In this document: positions 25,301 through 37,300 of the stretch, in pieces | Position numbering within the stretch: the stretch's first letter is position 1 | Layout of the letters: each line of letters starts with the position of its first letter | DNA from: Ascaphus truei | Lineage: Eukaryota > Chordata > Amphibia > Anura > Ascaphidae | Assembly: GCA_036426205.1 (NCBI GenBank) | Contig: WSYH01000842.1 | Coordinates: 1-64,000 of the forward strand | Length of the DNA: 64,000 nt | Reading direction: 5' to 3' | Notes under the pieces: model-generated | Told to the model about the DNA's origin: nothing | Database searches by the model: none | The model's input: the letters and a program-made list of their open reading frames with translations, nothing else | Made by a program: the position numbers and the translations under genes

Positions 25301-28300
25301 TAGGGGCACAGCGCTGTAAATAGGCGCAGCGCAGTAATAGGCGGGCCAGCGCTGTAATACGCCAGCAGCGCTGTAATGGCGGCAGCGCTGTAATAGGCGG
25401 CAGCGCTGTTGTAATAGGCGGCAGCGCTGTAATAGGCGGCAGCGCTGTAATAGGCGGCAGGGCTGTAATAGGCGGCAGCGCTGTAAATAGGGCGGCAGGC
25501 GGAAAGCGGCAGCGCGTGTCATGCTTGTAATAGCAGGGCAGCGCGGAATATGGTAATAGGCGGCAGCGCTGTAATAGGCGGCAGCGCTTGTGTAATAGGC
25601 GGCAGCGCGTAATAGGCGCAGCGCTGTAATAGCGGCGGCTGTAATAGCGCAGCGCGGATAGGCGGCAGCGTGTAATAGGCGCGGGCGGTAATAGACGGCA
25701 GGCGCTGTAATAGAGGGCAGCGCTGTATAGGCGGCCGCAGCGCTTGTAATAGGCGGCCAGCGCTGTAATAGGCGGCCAGCGCTGTAATAGGCGGCAGCGC
25801 TTGTAATAGGCGGCAGCGCGTCTATAGAGGCAGCGCTGTAATAGCGGGCCAGCGCTGTAATAGACGGCAGCGCGTAAAGGTGCAGAGCGTTGTAATAGGC
25901 GGCAGGGCTGGAATATGTAATAGGCGGCGGCGCTTGTAATAGGCTGCAGGGCTGTAATAGGCGGCAGGCTGTAAAGGCGGGCAGCGCTGTATAGAGGGCA
26001 AGGCGTGTAATAGGCGGCAGGGCTGTAATAGACGGCAGCGCTTGTAATAGGCGGCAGCGCTTGTAATAGGCGGCAGCGCTGTAATAGGGGCAGCGCTGTG
26101 TAAAAAATAAAGGCGGCGGCGCTGTAATGGCGGCGGCGCTTGTAATAGAGGCAGCGCTGTAATAGGCGGCGGGCGTAGATAGAGGGCCAGCGCTGTAATA
26201 GGCGGCAGGGCTGTAATAGACGAGCGCCTGTAATAGGCGGGCAGACGCTGTAATAGGCGGCAGCGCTGTAATAGGGGCAGCGTGTAATAGGCGGCGGCGC
26301 TGTAATAGGCGGCAGCGCTGTAATAGAGGCAGCGCTGTAATAGGCGGAGGGCTGCGCAGGCGTTGTAATAGCGGCGATGTATAGCGGCGGCAGCGCTGTA
26401 GAAGGGGCAGCGCTTGTAATAGGGCGGCGCTGTGTAATAGGCGGCGGCGCTGTTGTGTATTGTAAGGCGGCAGGGCTGTTAATAGCGGCGGCGATTGTAA
26501 TAGGCGGCGGCGCTGTATGTAATAGGCGGCGGCGCTGTATGTATAGGCGGCGGCGCGTATGTTGTAATAGGCGGCGGCGCTGTAATAGCGGCGGCGCTGT
26601 AATAGGCGGCGGCGCTGTAATAGGCGGCGGCGCTGTAATAGGCGGCGGCGCTGTAATAGACGGCGGCAGCGCTGTAATAGACGGCGGCAGCGCTGTAATA
26701 GACGGCGGCAGCAAATAGACGGCGGCAGCGCTGTAATAGACGGCGGCAGCGCTGTAATAGACGGCGGCAGCGCTGTAATAGACGGCGGCGCTGTAATGAG
26801 GGCTGTTAATAGCGGCGGCGCTGTAATAGAGGCGGCGCTTGTATAGACGGCGCGCTGTAATGAGGCGGCGGCGCTGTAATAGGCGCGGCGCTGTAATATG
26901 CGGCGGCGCTTGAATAGACGGCGAATACAGGACGGCCAGCGCGCGTTGTAAAGACGGCGGCGCTTGAATAGGCGGGCGGCGCTGTAATAGACGGCGGCGC
27001 TGTGATAGGCGGCAGCGCTGTGATAGAGTATAGAGCAGCGCTGTAATAGGCGGCGGCGCTGTATGTGTAATAGGCGGCGGCGCTTGTAATAGGCGGCGGA
27101 GATGGAATAGGCGCAGCGATGTAATAGGAGCCGGCAGCGCTGTAATAGGAAGCGGCCGGCCAGCGCGATGTAATACGGCGGCAGGTTGTAATAGAGGCAC
27201 GCTGTAATAGCGGCGGCAGCGCGTAATAGACAGCAGCGCGAGATAGGCGGCAGCGCGTAGGTGTAATAGCGGCCAGCTGATGTAATAGCGGCGGCGCTGT
27301 AATAGACGGCAGCAGGGGGTCTCCGAGATGAACCCCCTCACATCAGACCCCACCGCCCCCTCACCATGCAGACCCCCACCCTGCCCCCTACCATGCAGAC
27401 CCCCCACCCTCCCTTACCATGCAGACCCCCACCCTGCCCCTTACCATGCAGATCCCCACCCTGCCCCCCTTACCATGCAGACCCCCACCCTGCCCCCTTA
27501 CCATGCAGACCCCCACCCTCCCCCTTACCATGCAGACCCCCACCCTGCCCCTTACCATGCAGATCCCCACCCTGCCCCCTTACCATGCAGACCCCCACCT
27601 GCCCCCTTACCATGCAGACCCCCACCCTGCCCCCTCACCTCGCAGACCACCCACCCTGCCCCCTCACCATGCAGACCCCCAACCTGCCCCTCACCATGCA
27701 GACCCCCACCCTGCCCCCCCTCACCCATGCAGACCCCCACCTGCCCCCTTACCATGCAGACCCCCACCCTGCCTCCTCACCATGCAGACCCCCACCCTGC
27801 CCCCTCACCATGCAGACCCCACCCTGCCCCCTTACCATGCAGACCCCACTCTGCCCCCTCACCATGCAGACCCCTACCCTGCCCCCTTACCATGCAGACC
27901 CCCACCCTCCCCCCTTACCATGCAGACCCCACCCTCCCCCCTTACATGCAGACCCCCACCTGCCCCCTTAACCATGCAGACCCCACCCTGCCCCCTTACC
28001 ATGCAGACCACCAGCCCCTACACCCCACCTGCCCCTTACCATGCAGACCCCCACCCTGCCCCCTACCATGCAGACCCCCACCCGCCCCCTATCACATGCA
28101 GACCCCCACCACCCTTCTACGTCCCCCCTGCCCTTACCATGAAGACCCCCACCCTGCCCCCTTACCATGCAGACCCCCACCCTCCCCCCTTACCATGCGA
28201 CCCCCACCCTGCCCCCTTACATGCAGATCCCCACCCTGCCCCCTTACCATGCAGACCCCCACCCTGCCCCCTCACCTCGCAGACCCCCACCCTGCCCCCT

Positions 28301-31300
28301 CACCATGCAGACCCCCACCCTGCCCCCTCACCATGCAGACCCCCACCCTGCCCCCTCACCATGCAGACCCCCACCGCCCCACTTACCATGCAGACCCCCA
28401 CCCTGTCCTCCTCACCATGCAGACCCCCACCCTGCCCCCCCTTACCATGCAGACCCCCACCCTCCCCCCCTTACCATGCAGACCCCCACCCTCCCCCCTT
28501 ACCATGCAGACCCCCACCCCCCCTCACCATGCAGACCCTCACATGCAGACCCCCACCCTGCCCCTCACCATGCAGACCCCCACCCTGCCCCCTTACCATG
28601 CAGACCCCCACCCTGCCCCCTTACCATGCAGACCCCCACCCTGCCCCCTTACCATGCAGACCCCCACCCTCCCCCTACCATGCAAGACCCCCCCCTCCCC
28701 TTACCATGTAGACCCCCACCCCTGCCCCCTTACCATGCAGACCCCCTACCATGCCCCTTACATGCAGACCCCTACCTGCCCCCTCCTTACCATGCAGACC
28801 CCACCCTGCCCCTACCATCAGACCCCCACACCTGCCCCCTCACCATGCACAGACCCCCACCTGCCCCTTACCATGCAGACCCCCACCTGCCCCTACCATG
28901 CAGACCCCACCTGCCCCCTCACCATGCAGACCCACCCTGCCCCCCTCACCATGCAGACCCCCACCCTGCCCCCTCACCATGCAGACCCCCACCCTGCCCC
29001 CTCACCATGCAGACCCCACCCTGCCCCCCTCACCATGCAGACCCCCACCCTGCCCCCTCACCACGCAGGACCCCCATTTGTACTGTTTGTAATAGGCGGC
29101 GGACCGCTTGTTGTATAGACGGCGGCGCTTTGGAATAGACGGCGGCGCTTGAATAGCGGCTGCGCTTTTTATCTCACCGCTGTAATAGGCGGCGGCGCTC
29201 TTAATAGGCCGGCGAGCGCTGTAATAGGCGGGCGGCGCTTTTGTATTGTAATAGGCCGGCCCAGCGCTTGTAATAGGCTGGCGGCGGGCCCCACAAGCGC
29301 TGTACAATAGGCGGCCAGCGCATGTAATAGGCGGCGGCGCTGTAATAGACGGCAGGGCTGTAATAGGCGGCAGGGCACCAGGCTGTAATAGGCGGCCAGC
29401 GCTTTAAAATAGGCAAGGCAGCGCTGTAATAGGCGGCAGCGCTTGTAATAGCTCGAGAAGGAGCGAAGAGAGATGAGGCAGCAGAGCGTAATAGGGGGGC
29501 AGCAGAGCTTGTAAATAGGCGGGGCCAGCGCTGTAATAGGCGGGCCAGCGCGAATAGGCGGGCCCGGCAGCGGCAGTTGTAATAGACAGGGCAGGCTTTG
29601 TTGTAATAGGCTGCAGGCTGTGTAATGACGGCAGGCTGTAATAGGGCGGCGGAGCTCTTGTAATGAGGCGCGGCGCTGTATAGCGCGGGCGCTGTAATAC
29701 GGCGGCAGCCTGTAATATGACGGCAGCGCTGGTAATATAGGCGGCGGCGCTGTAATAGGCGGCTAGCGCTGATAGCGCGGCGCTGTAAAAGGCAGGCGTA
29801 AGGCGGCCGGACTGTAATACGGCAGCGCTGTAAATAGGCGGACAGCGCGTGATACGGCGGCAGCGCTGTATATGTATGTATAGACGGCGGCAGCGCTGGT
29901 AATTAGAGGCGGCCAAGCTTTGTTAGTAATAGGCGGCGGCGCTGTAAGAGCTGCAGGGCTGTAATAGGCGGCACGCTGTAATAGCGCTAGCGCCTGTATA
30001 GGCGGCAGCGCTGTATGTAATAGGCGGCCGGGCTGGTAATAGGAGGAAGCGTGTATGTAATAGGCCGGCAGCGCTGACTAGGCGGCAGCGCTTGTAATAG
30101 GCCGGCAGCGCTGTAATAGCGGGTCAGCGCGGTAATAGCAGCGGCCAGAGGGTCACGGCCAGCGCTGTTAAATAGGCGGCGGAGGCCCAGCGATTTGTAA
30201 TAGGCGGACAGGCTGAAAGGCGGCAGCGATGTAATAGGCGGCAGCGCTTTTGTAAGAGGCGGCGGCAGAGATGTACTGTAATGGGCAGGACTGAATAGAG
30301 GCGGTGGCCCCAGCGATGTAATAGGCAGCGGGCAGCGATGCTTAATAGCGGCAGCGCTGTAAAAAATAGGAGGGACACGCTGTATAGGCGAGCAGCGCTT
30401 GTTAATAGGCGGGCAGCGCGTATAGGCGGCAGCCCCGCTTGTAATAGGCGGCAGGCTGTAATAGGGGCAGGGCTGTTGTAATAGGCGGGCCAGCAAGAAG
30501 GTAATGAAGAAGGCCACCCCAGCGTGTAATAGGGGCCCCCAGCGCTGTAATAGGCGGCGGCGCTCTCGATGAAGGGTGGGTAAAATAGGCGGCCTGGCAG
30601 CGCTGTGTAATGGGCAATGGGCAGCGCTGTAATAGGCGGTGAAGAGCGGGAATAGCGCCAGCGGAAGAGAGGGTAATAGGGAGGGGACAACCAGCGCGTG
30701 TAATACGGACAAGCGGTGGCAAGAGACTGAATAGGCTCGGGCAGAGGCTGTAATAGGCGGCTCCCCAGCGCAAAGTAAAGGCGGGCCAGCCTTGTAATAG
30801 GCGGAAGCGCGTGTTAATAGGCGGGCAGCGTGTAATAGGCGGCCCAGGCAGCCGCTAATAGGCGGCCCAGCGCTTGGTAATTAGGCGGCAGCGCTGTACG
30901 TAAATCAGGCGGCAGCGCGGTCTGTTAGGGGACGGGCAGCGAGAATGGTAATAGGCTTGGCTAGCAGATCCGTCCCATAATAGACGGCAGCGATGTAATA
31001 GTCGGCAGCGCTGTGAATAGGCAGGGACAGGCTGTTGTCAACCCCTCAGGGCGCATTTCGACCCCAGCCCGGGAATGACCCGGTCTTCACCCCCCCCTCC
31101 CGGCAAGAGACCATCGAGCTGGTAAGAGGGCCAGGCCCTGGCAGAGATGTATTTGAATAGGCGGCCCTCCGGGGCCGGCTTCTGTAATACGGGGCAGCGC
31201 TTGCTTGCTTTGTAATAGGGCGGCAGAGATGTTAATAGGGGACCAAAGCGATGTAATAGCGGCCCCGGCGGGCCCAGCGCTTGCCCCCCCAACAACAACA

Positions 31301-34300
31301 CCAGCGCAGCAATAGACAGGCAGTGCATTGTAATAGGCGAGGCAAGCGCCTGTAATAGGCATGGCTAGGGAATACAGCGTCTCCCCTCGAATACCAATTA
31401 GCTCCGGCGGCAAGTACCCGCTGTAATAGGAGGGGAAGCGCTGCATGAGGCTCCCCTTTTAAAATTGAGTCACCTTCACCTCGTATCGCTTGAAGTAGAC
31501 AGAGCCCCCTCAGCAGCGTGGAACATCAAGGACGAGGGCACGAGCATGTCAATACCGGCAACCGCGCAACGAGCCCACCCCATGTTAGAGAAATACACAG
31601 CACGTAATAACAGGCGGCACTACACCCCTTATTGCAACCCTAGTACTCGCGAAAGCGCTTGTATATAGGATAACGGGCAAACGAGCCCGTCTTTGATTGA
31701 ATACGGAACATGGGATGCCAGCTCGCCTAGCTAATAGGACGAGCATCATTGCGACTTTGTGATAATAGGCGGGCCAATACAATGGCAGCGCTTTGTTGTA
31801 AGTCGTCCTTGGAATAGGCTAGCGACGGCCAGCGCTACTAGCTTACTAGAGGCAGCGCGTCTGTAATAGGTGATCGGCTAGAGCTGTAGGAGAATAGGTC
31901 CAGGCAGCGACTGTTAATCTGGTTTTGTGTTTGTAACTTAGACACGGCAAGAAGCTTGTTTTGATGTAATACCCGAGCGTAGGGCGTAAGGCTTTATCGG
32001 CAGAGCACTGTTTGTAAATATAGAGAACGCCTGTGTAGTTGAATGGATCAGGCTATCAATTTCGATGGGGGGGGGTTGGCCAAGTAGACCGACATGGGGT
32101 AATAGGGGCAGCGCTGTAATCGGCTCCACATACGGCAGCGATGTACCTGTATTGTGAATACGGGCGGCTTCCAGAGAGCCATTGTAAATAGGCAGGCAGC
32201 GATGTTTGTAATAGGCTCGGCACCAGCGCTGTTGTAAATAGGGGCCTGGCGCGTAATAGGGCGGGTCCAGGGAAGCGAGGAATAGAATTACGGCTAGCGC
32301 TGTACGAGTAAATAGGCGGCTCAGCGCTTGTAATAGACCGGCCATGCGCTGTAATAAGGCGGCACCCAGCGCATTGTAATAGGCGGAAGGCTCAGTAGCC
32401 ACCCAGCGCTGTTGTAATAGTGCTTATTAACGGCCAGCGCTGTTAAACTAGGCGGAAGCGCTGTTGTAATCGGGCACAGCGCTGTAATAGGCTTGGGGCA
32501 GAGCAGCCTGTTCATAGACCATCATAATGGGCAAGAGCTGTAATAGGTCTGGAGCAGCGCTCGTATATAGGCGGCGGGAAAGGTAATAAGAACTGGCCCG
32601 TGGAACATGCCAGCGATGTAAATTCGGGGGAGCGCTGTTGCTCTTGAGTAATAGACTGACCACCAAGGCTAGCGCTTCGTAATAGAACACTCGAGATGGG
32701 AAAGAGAGCTCGCAGTAAAATAGGCGGCCAGCGCGTGTAATAGGCTCCCAGATGGCTCTAGACGTTGGGGTAAATAGCGAGAGCCGAGCTGGAATAGGAG
32801 GTCAAGACGCCGTTGATGTTAAATAGCCGTAGGAAGCGACTGTAATAAGGCGGCAGCCTGTAATAGGCGGGAAGTGCAACCGGCAGCGCTTGGTGTACTA
32901 GGACGAGGGCAGCGCTGTAATAGAACACGGCAGCGCGAGTTATGTAATCGGGCGGAAGCGCGTAATATGGAGGGGACCGAACACATAATGACAAGAGCTT
33001 GTGAATACGAGCGGATCTCATCTAGGAAGCGCGCTGTAAATACGGCGGCCACACACCTGGACAGCGCTCATGTTGTCAATATGGACGGCTTCTAACTTTG
33101 GCAGATTCACCCGCCAGCCGCTGTAATAGGCAAAAGGCTAAGCGGAGTAATAGTCTATTATGGCAAGCGCGTCGTGGTACTATAGGAATACTCTGGCCGG
33201 GGTGCCACGCGACTTAGTAATAGGCGGCAGCGCATGTGTTCAATAGGCGCCAGCGCCGAGTGGCTAGAAGCTTCTTTATGTTGTGTTGTATGTAGATATA
33301 GGGTCTGTGTGTTGGTTTTGAGGTAAGGTTTAGAGTTTGAAGAAAATGAGAAGAAGCAGGGGAAAAATTCGTGGTCGACCACCAGGAGCTTTGTAAAAAC
33401 CAGGCGTCACTAAGGACGGACGATTTTTAGTGAGCTAATAATGTCATTTCGGTAGGGTGTGGTATCGTATTGGTTTGTACTTCTGGTACAATATAATTGT
33501 ACTGTTCTGTGATAAGTGACGGATGTTGTTGGCTATTTAGTAGTAAGGCATTGGTAGTTGATGTACTTTCTTCTCTTGGCCCGGCGCTTGTTCCCTAGGA
33601 CTATAGGTAATAGGCCATGAGGTGCGAGGAGCAGTTGTTCTGTAATTGTTTGTTAAGGTTGGTTGTAACTACTAGTAAAATCAACAATAGAGTCCATGCT
33701 ATGCTGTTCCCCACAGCTAATGTGTCAAATATGTGCTCACTGAGCAATGCGCGCTTCTTTTTGTCCTGTAATGATATTTGTATGATTGTAAAATGTAATA
33801 GGCTGGTCGAGAGATTTACACATAATAATAGTTATTGTAAAATACCAGTGCAATAAGACCCCTATCATAGTCGGCGGAAGTAGGTCGCGCAGCGCGGGCA
33901 GCGTGACTTATGTATGTAGAGGTTCTGTGGGATTGTAATAGGCGGCACGGCGGCGTATATGTACTTGTCTGTATTTGTAATGTTTGTTGGCGATGTGATA
34001 TGTGTAAACCAGCAGGGCGTTTGTTTGTGTATGTGTAAATTGTTGTGTAATCGGTAATTTGTGTGTAGATTGCTGTAATAGGCAGAGCAGGAGCTGGTTT
34101 TTGTCCAAATCATGTTGGAAAATAGCGCATGGCGGCGCTGTCTTTCGTAATGTATTTTCTCGCTGTACCCTGTTTTTGATGGGAATCTGTTTTGTAATAG
34201 GCACCTCCAAGAGTAAATCTTGGGCTTTGGGCTACGCAGGGGCGTAAAAATGTCTGCTAATATCTTATACCAGATTATTTGTGTTAGGATACTGTAAATG

Positions 34301-37300
34301 TTATTGTACGCTTTTAATGTAAATTATCTTAAGATAAATGTTTCGCGCACTGTGGGTTGGAGTTCCAGATTGGGCAAAAGGTTGGGCAGGGGCCAGCAAC
34401 TTTTAGTATTAGGGATACACCAGGGTGGGAGAGCGTGACGGGCAGTAGTTCCTGAATCGGGAAAAAGGTTTGGGGGAGACGGGACTGCGTCATAGGTGGG
34501 ACAGGGGGCAAGTGGGTAATGTGTAAGTGAAAGGGTGTAATGAATTGGGAAGCCATAAGGCCCATTAGTGAGGTATAGAATGTACTGTTGAGGAATTTTT
34601 GGTGTAATAACATGTATATATAAGGAGGCAAGATGGCTTCCCTTTTGAACTGCTCGGTGACAGCCGTAAGGAGGTGGAAGCAAATGGGGCCTCAGTTTCT
34701 CTCTTGCTGTCGTGATGAGGCTGGAAGGGCGCTGTGTGCCGATTATGGCGCTGGATGAATGGCGCGGAGGCATCCCTGTTTACGACTTCGTAGGTATTTC
34801 GTTTGTTTAGATTTCGACCTACGGAGTAACTTCCTGATGTCGCAGGTGTGGACAGGCCCGAGGGAATTGAAAAGGGGAGAACAGGAAGATGGTGTAGAAT
34901 TGGGCCGGGCAGCGTCGAGTGCGAAATGAAACTCTTCGTGAGTTGATGGCACCCATGGTCCTTCAGTCCGAGAGTGCATAGCCTGACTAAACCTGGTAGA
35001 TACAGGCAGTGCTTGAGTGAAGATGGCCCTGGGCGATAATTGGTGGTTGGGTGAGATATGATGGCTCTGTAACGGAATATCATCAACTCCGTAGGTTTTG
35101 CTCTTACCAGCGGTCTTTTCATGTGTCCTAGTGCAAGTCGGCAGGAGTTAGCGGGGGGAACGTAGGTGGACAGCACGAGCAGCGGGAGAGTTGGTGTATA
35201 GGAATGACCTATTTGGCCGGGAAGCCCCCTGCAGAGAGGTGAATACATTTGCGGGCAAGGAGGCACCACAATATCGTAATGGAAGAAGAGAGACGCAGAT
35301 TGTGGGCGCGGGGTGGTGGTGTAAAACAAGCTTGCCGCATGGTGCATTGGGGACCAATGGTTTCCTATTCGTTAATGGTTGCGGAGTAAGGTGTGAAAGA
35401 AGTCAAACGGCAAGAAGGTCGCGGTCGCGGGTTCGATGTTTCGTTTGTTGTCATCTGCGTTTTAGTCTGTTTGGAAATTTATCTTTTGTAGTGAATTAAT
35501 AGACGGCGGACAATGCTTAGCTACCTTAGATATATCGCTGAATAATAAAGGACAGAAGCATAGGTCGGCGCTGTTGTATTTGTAGTAGCGGCATTTTTGC
35601 TAATAGGCTTTGAAGGGCGGAAGCAATAGCTTCTGATTCCAACGCAAGGCCGGGAGACTGTATAAGAACACCAAGGAAGGAGGGAACGAAGGTATCTGAA
35701 ATAAGGGATGGTTAGGCAAGGGCAAGTGGAGAAGCGAAGTCGGAACGTATGAGATACAAAATCACCCTTAGAGCTGATATTCACGAAGAAACAGCTCACA
35801 GGGCACTCCCGAGCCATGAGAGAACGAACCGGCGAACACCGATACAACCGAGGATGCGGACTAGGCAAGAGACGAATATGTGAGGAGGGCACGAGGAACG
35901 CTAGACTCAAGACAAGTTGACAGGATGAAAGAGCCTTTCAGTACTTCGCGGTACGAGAGTTGTATGTAAGGTTATTGTTAAGATTGTTAGTAGTTTCTGT
36001 GTAATAGATTGCTTGGTTTGATTCTGAACTCAATTATAATAATGGCAGAGCGACACAGGGCGATTAAGATGTGTATATGAGAGAAGGAAGAACAAGCGAG
36101 GCTGGTTGGGTGACGTGGCGGGGGGTTGGAGGGGGGGGTGTGGGAACTGGTGTCCAGGAAGGGCAGGTAAGACAATTCAGTGAACATAAAACATGGGAAC
36201 AGAAGATCAGGATGCGTGGGCAGCTTGTGAATACGAGCAGGACTAGGAAAAGAAAGAGATAGAGGTGTAGGGAAAAGGCGAGTTTGTTTGGTACAACACG
36301 CCGGATCAGCGCGCTACTGTAATAGACGGCAGACGCTGTTAATAGCTGTAAAGCCGGACAGCGAGCTGGTTGGTGGGGTCCAGCTATTGAGGAACGTCTG
36401 TAAGGCGAAGATGCAACGGAAAAATGTAGCAAGCCCAAAGAGAATGTAAGACCCTGGAAGTGGAATACGTAAAGGCAGCGGGATGGTAGAAAATAGGACA
36501 CGAAAATTTAGGAAACACCGAGTTAACCAATCCGTTGTGGCCACGACACCAAGAGAAGCGATTTTGTCATGTAATACCGACGGTCAAGTCGATGTATATT
36601 GTATTCAAATCTTCTGTACATCATGTTTGAATAATTAGACAGGGGCTAAGCAACTTCAGGCTGTATTAGTCTGTAATATGGCACGGAAGGGTAGCTTGTG
36701 TTAATAAGGAAATACTTTCCCAGGCCAAAGAGAATTTCTTGTATCCCACTCTTTGCTCCGTTTCCCAGATCCTCGTTATGTACCTGTAATATGCTCCCTC
36801 GGAGCACAGCGCAGGGCAACCCAAGTACGACTGCATTGTGGGAATGTACGACATTCACAGGCAACCGCTGCGGTTCTTGGTACCATAAGCACGCGCAGCG
36901 CCTGTGTGCTTCTAATAGACTATCCGTCCATAACACTGTAGTCGCCTCTTAATGGCGGCCAGCGCTATGTATTGCTTCTGCTTGTGTACTTTGTACCACC
37001 TAGACGGCACTCCCCCCCCCAGCAGGCTTTTTTGAAATGGGCGAGCACCCCACAGCCCGGGGCAGCCGCTTGTATCCATGTTTTCTGTTAAGTATTCCTG
37101 CGTGTATCATTGTAATACCGGCGGCGCAGATGCCGGTACATTCATTGGCAGACGTCCCACCGAATAATCTAAATCTCCCGCAGGAAGACCCACCATCTTC
37201 GCCACACACAAACCCCCCCCCAGGACGGAGCATGATACCCCCCTTGAGATATGCCCCTACCCCAGAAACCAGTGTAACCTGCCCAGTTCAGGTGTTTGCC

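Noticed and set aside
25146..27407. 753-residue open frame on the minus strand (Ile-Thr-Ala-Leu-Pro-Pro type repeats)
   Set aside because: It is a translation of the 18-bp satellite, whose unit is divisible by three; there is no domain and neighbouring units read open in other frames too.
27328..29118. 596-residue open frame on the plus strand, Pro/His/Asp-rich
   Set aside because: Translation of the C-rich 28-bp array; all three frames are open because the unit has no stop. It lies within a VPS13C intron.
34565..35347. 260-residue open frame on the minus strand
   Set aside because: No recognisable domain, low-quality sequence, scraps of the 18-bp satellite nearby and no splice context.
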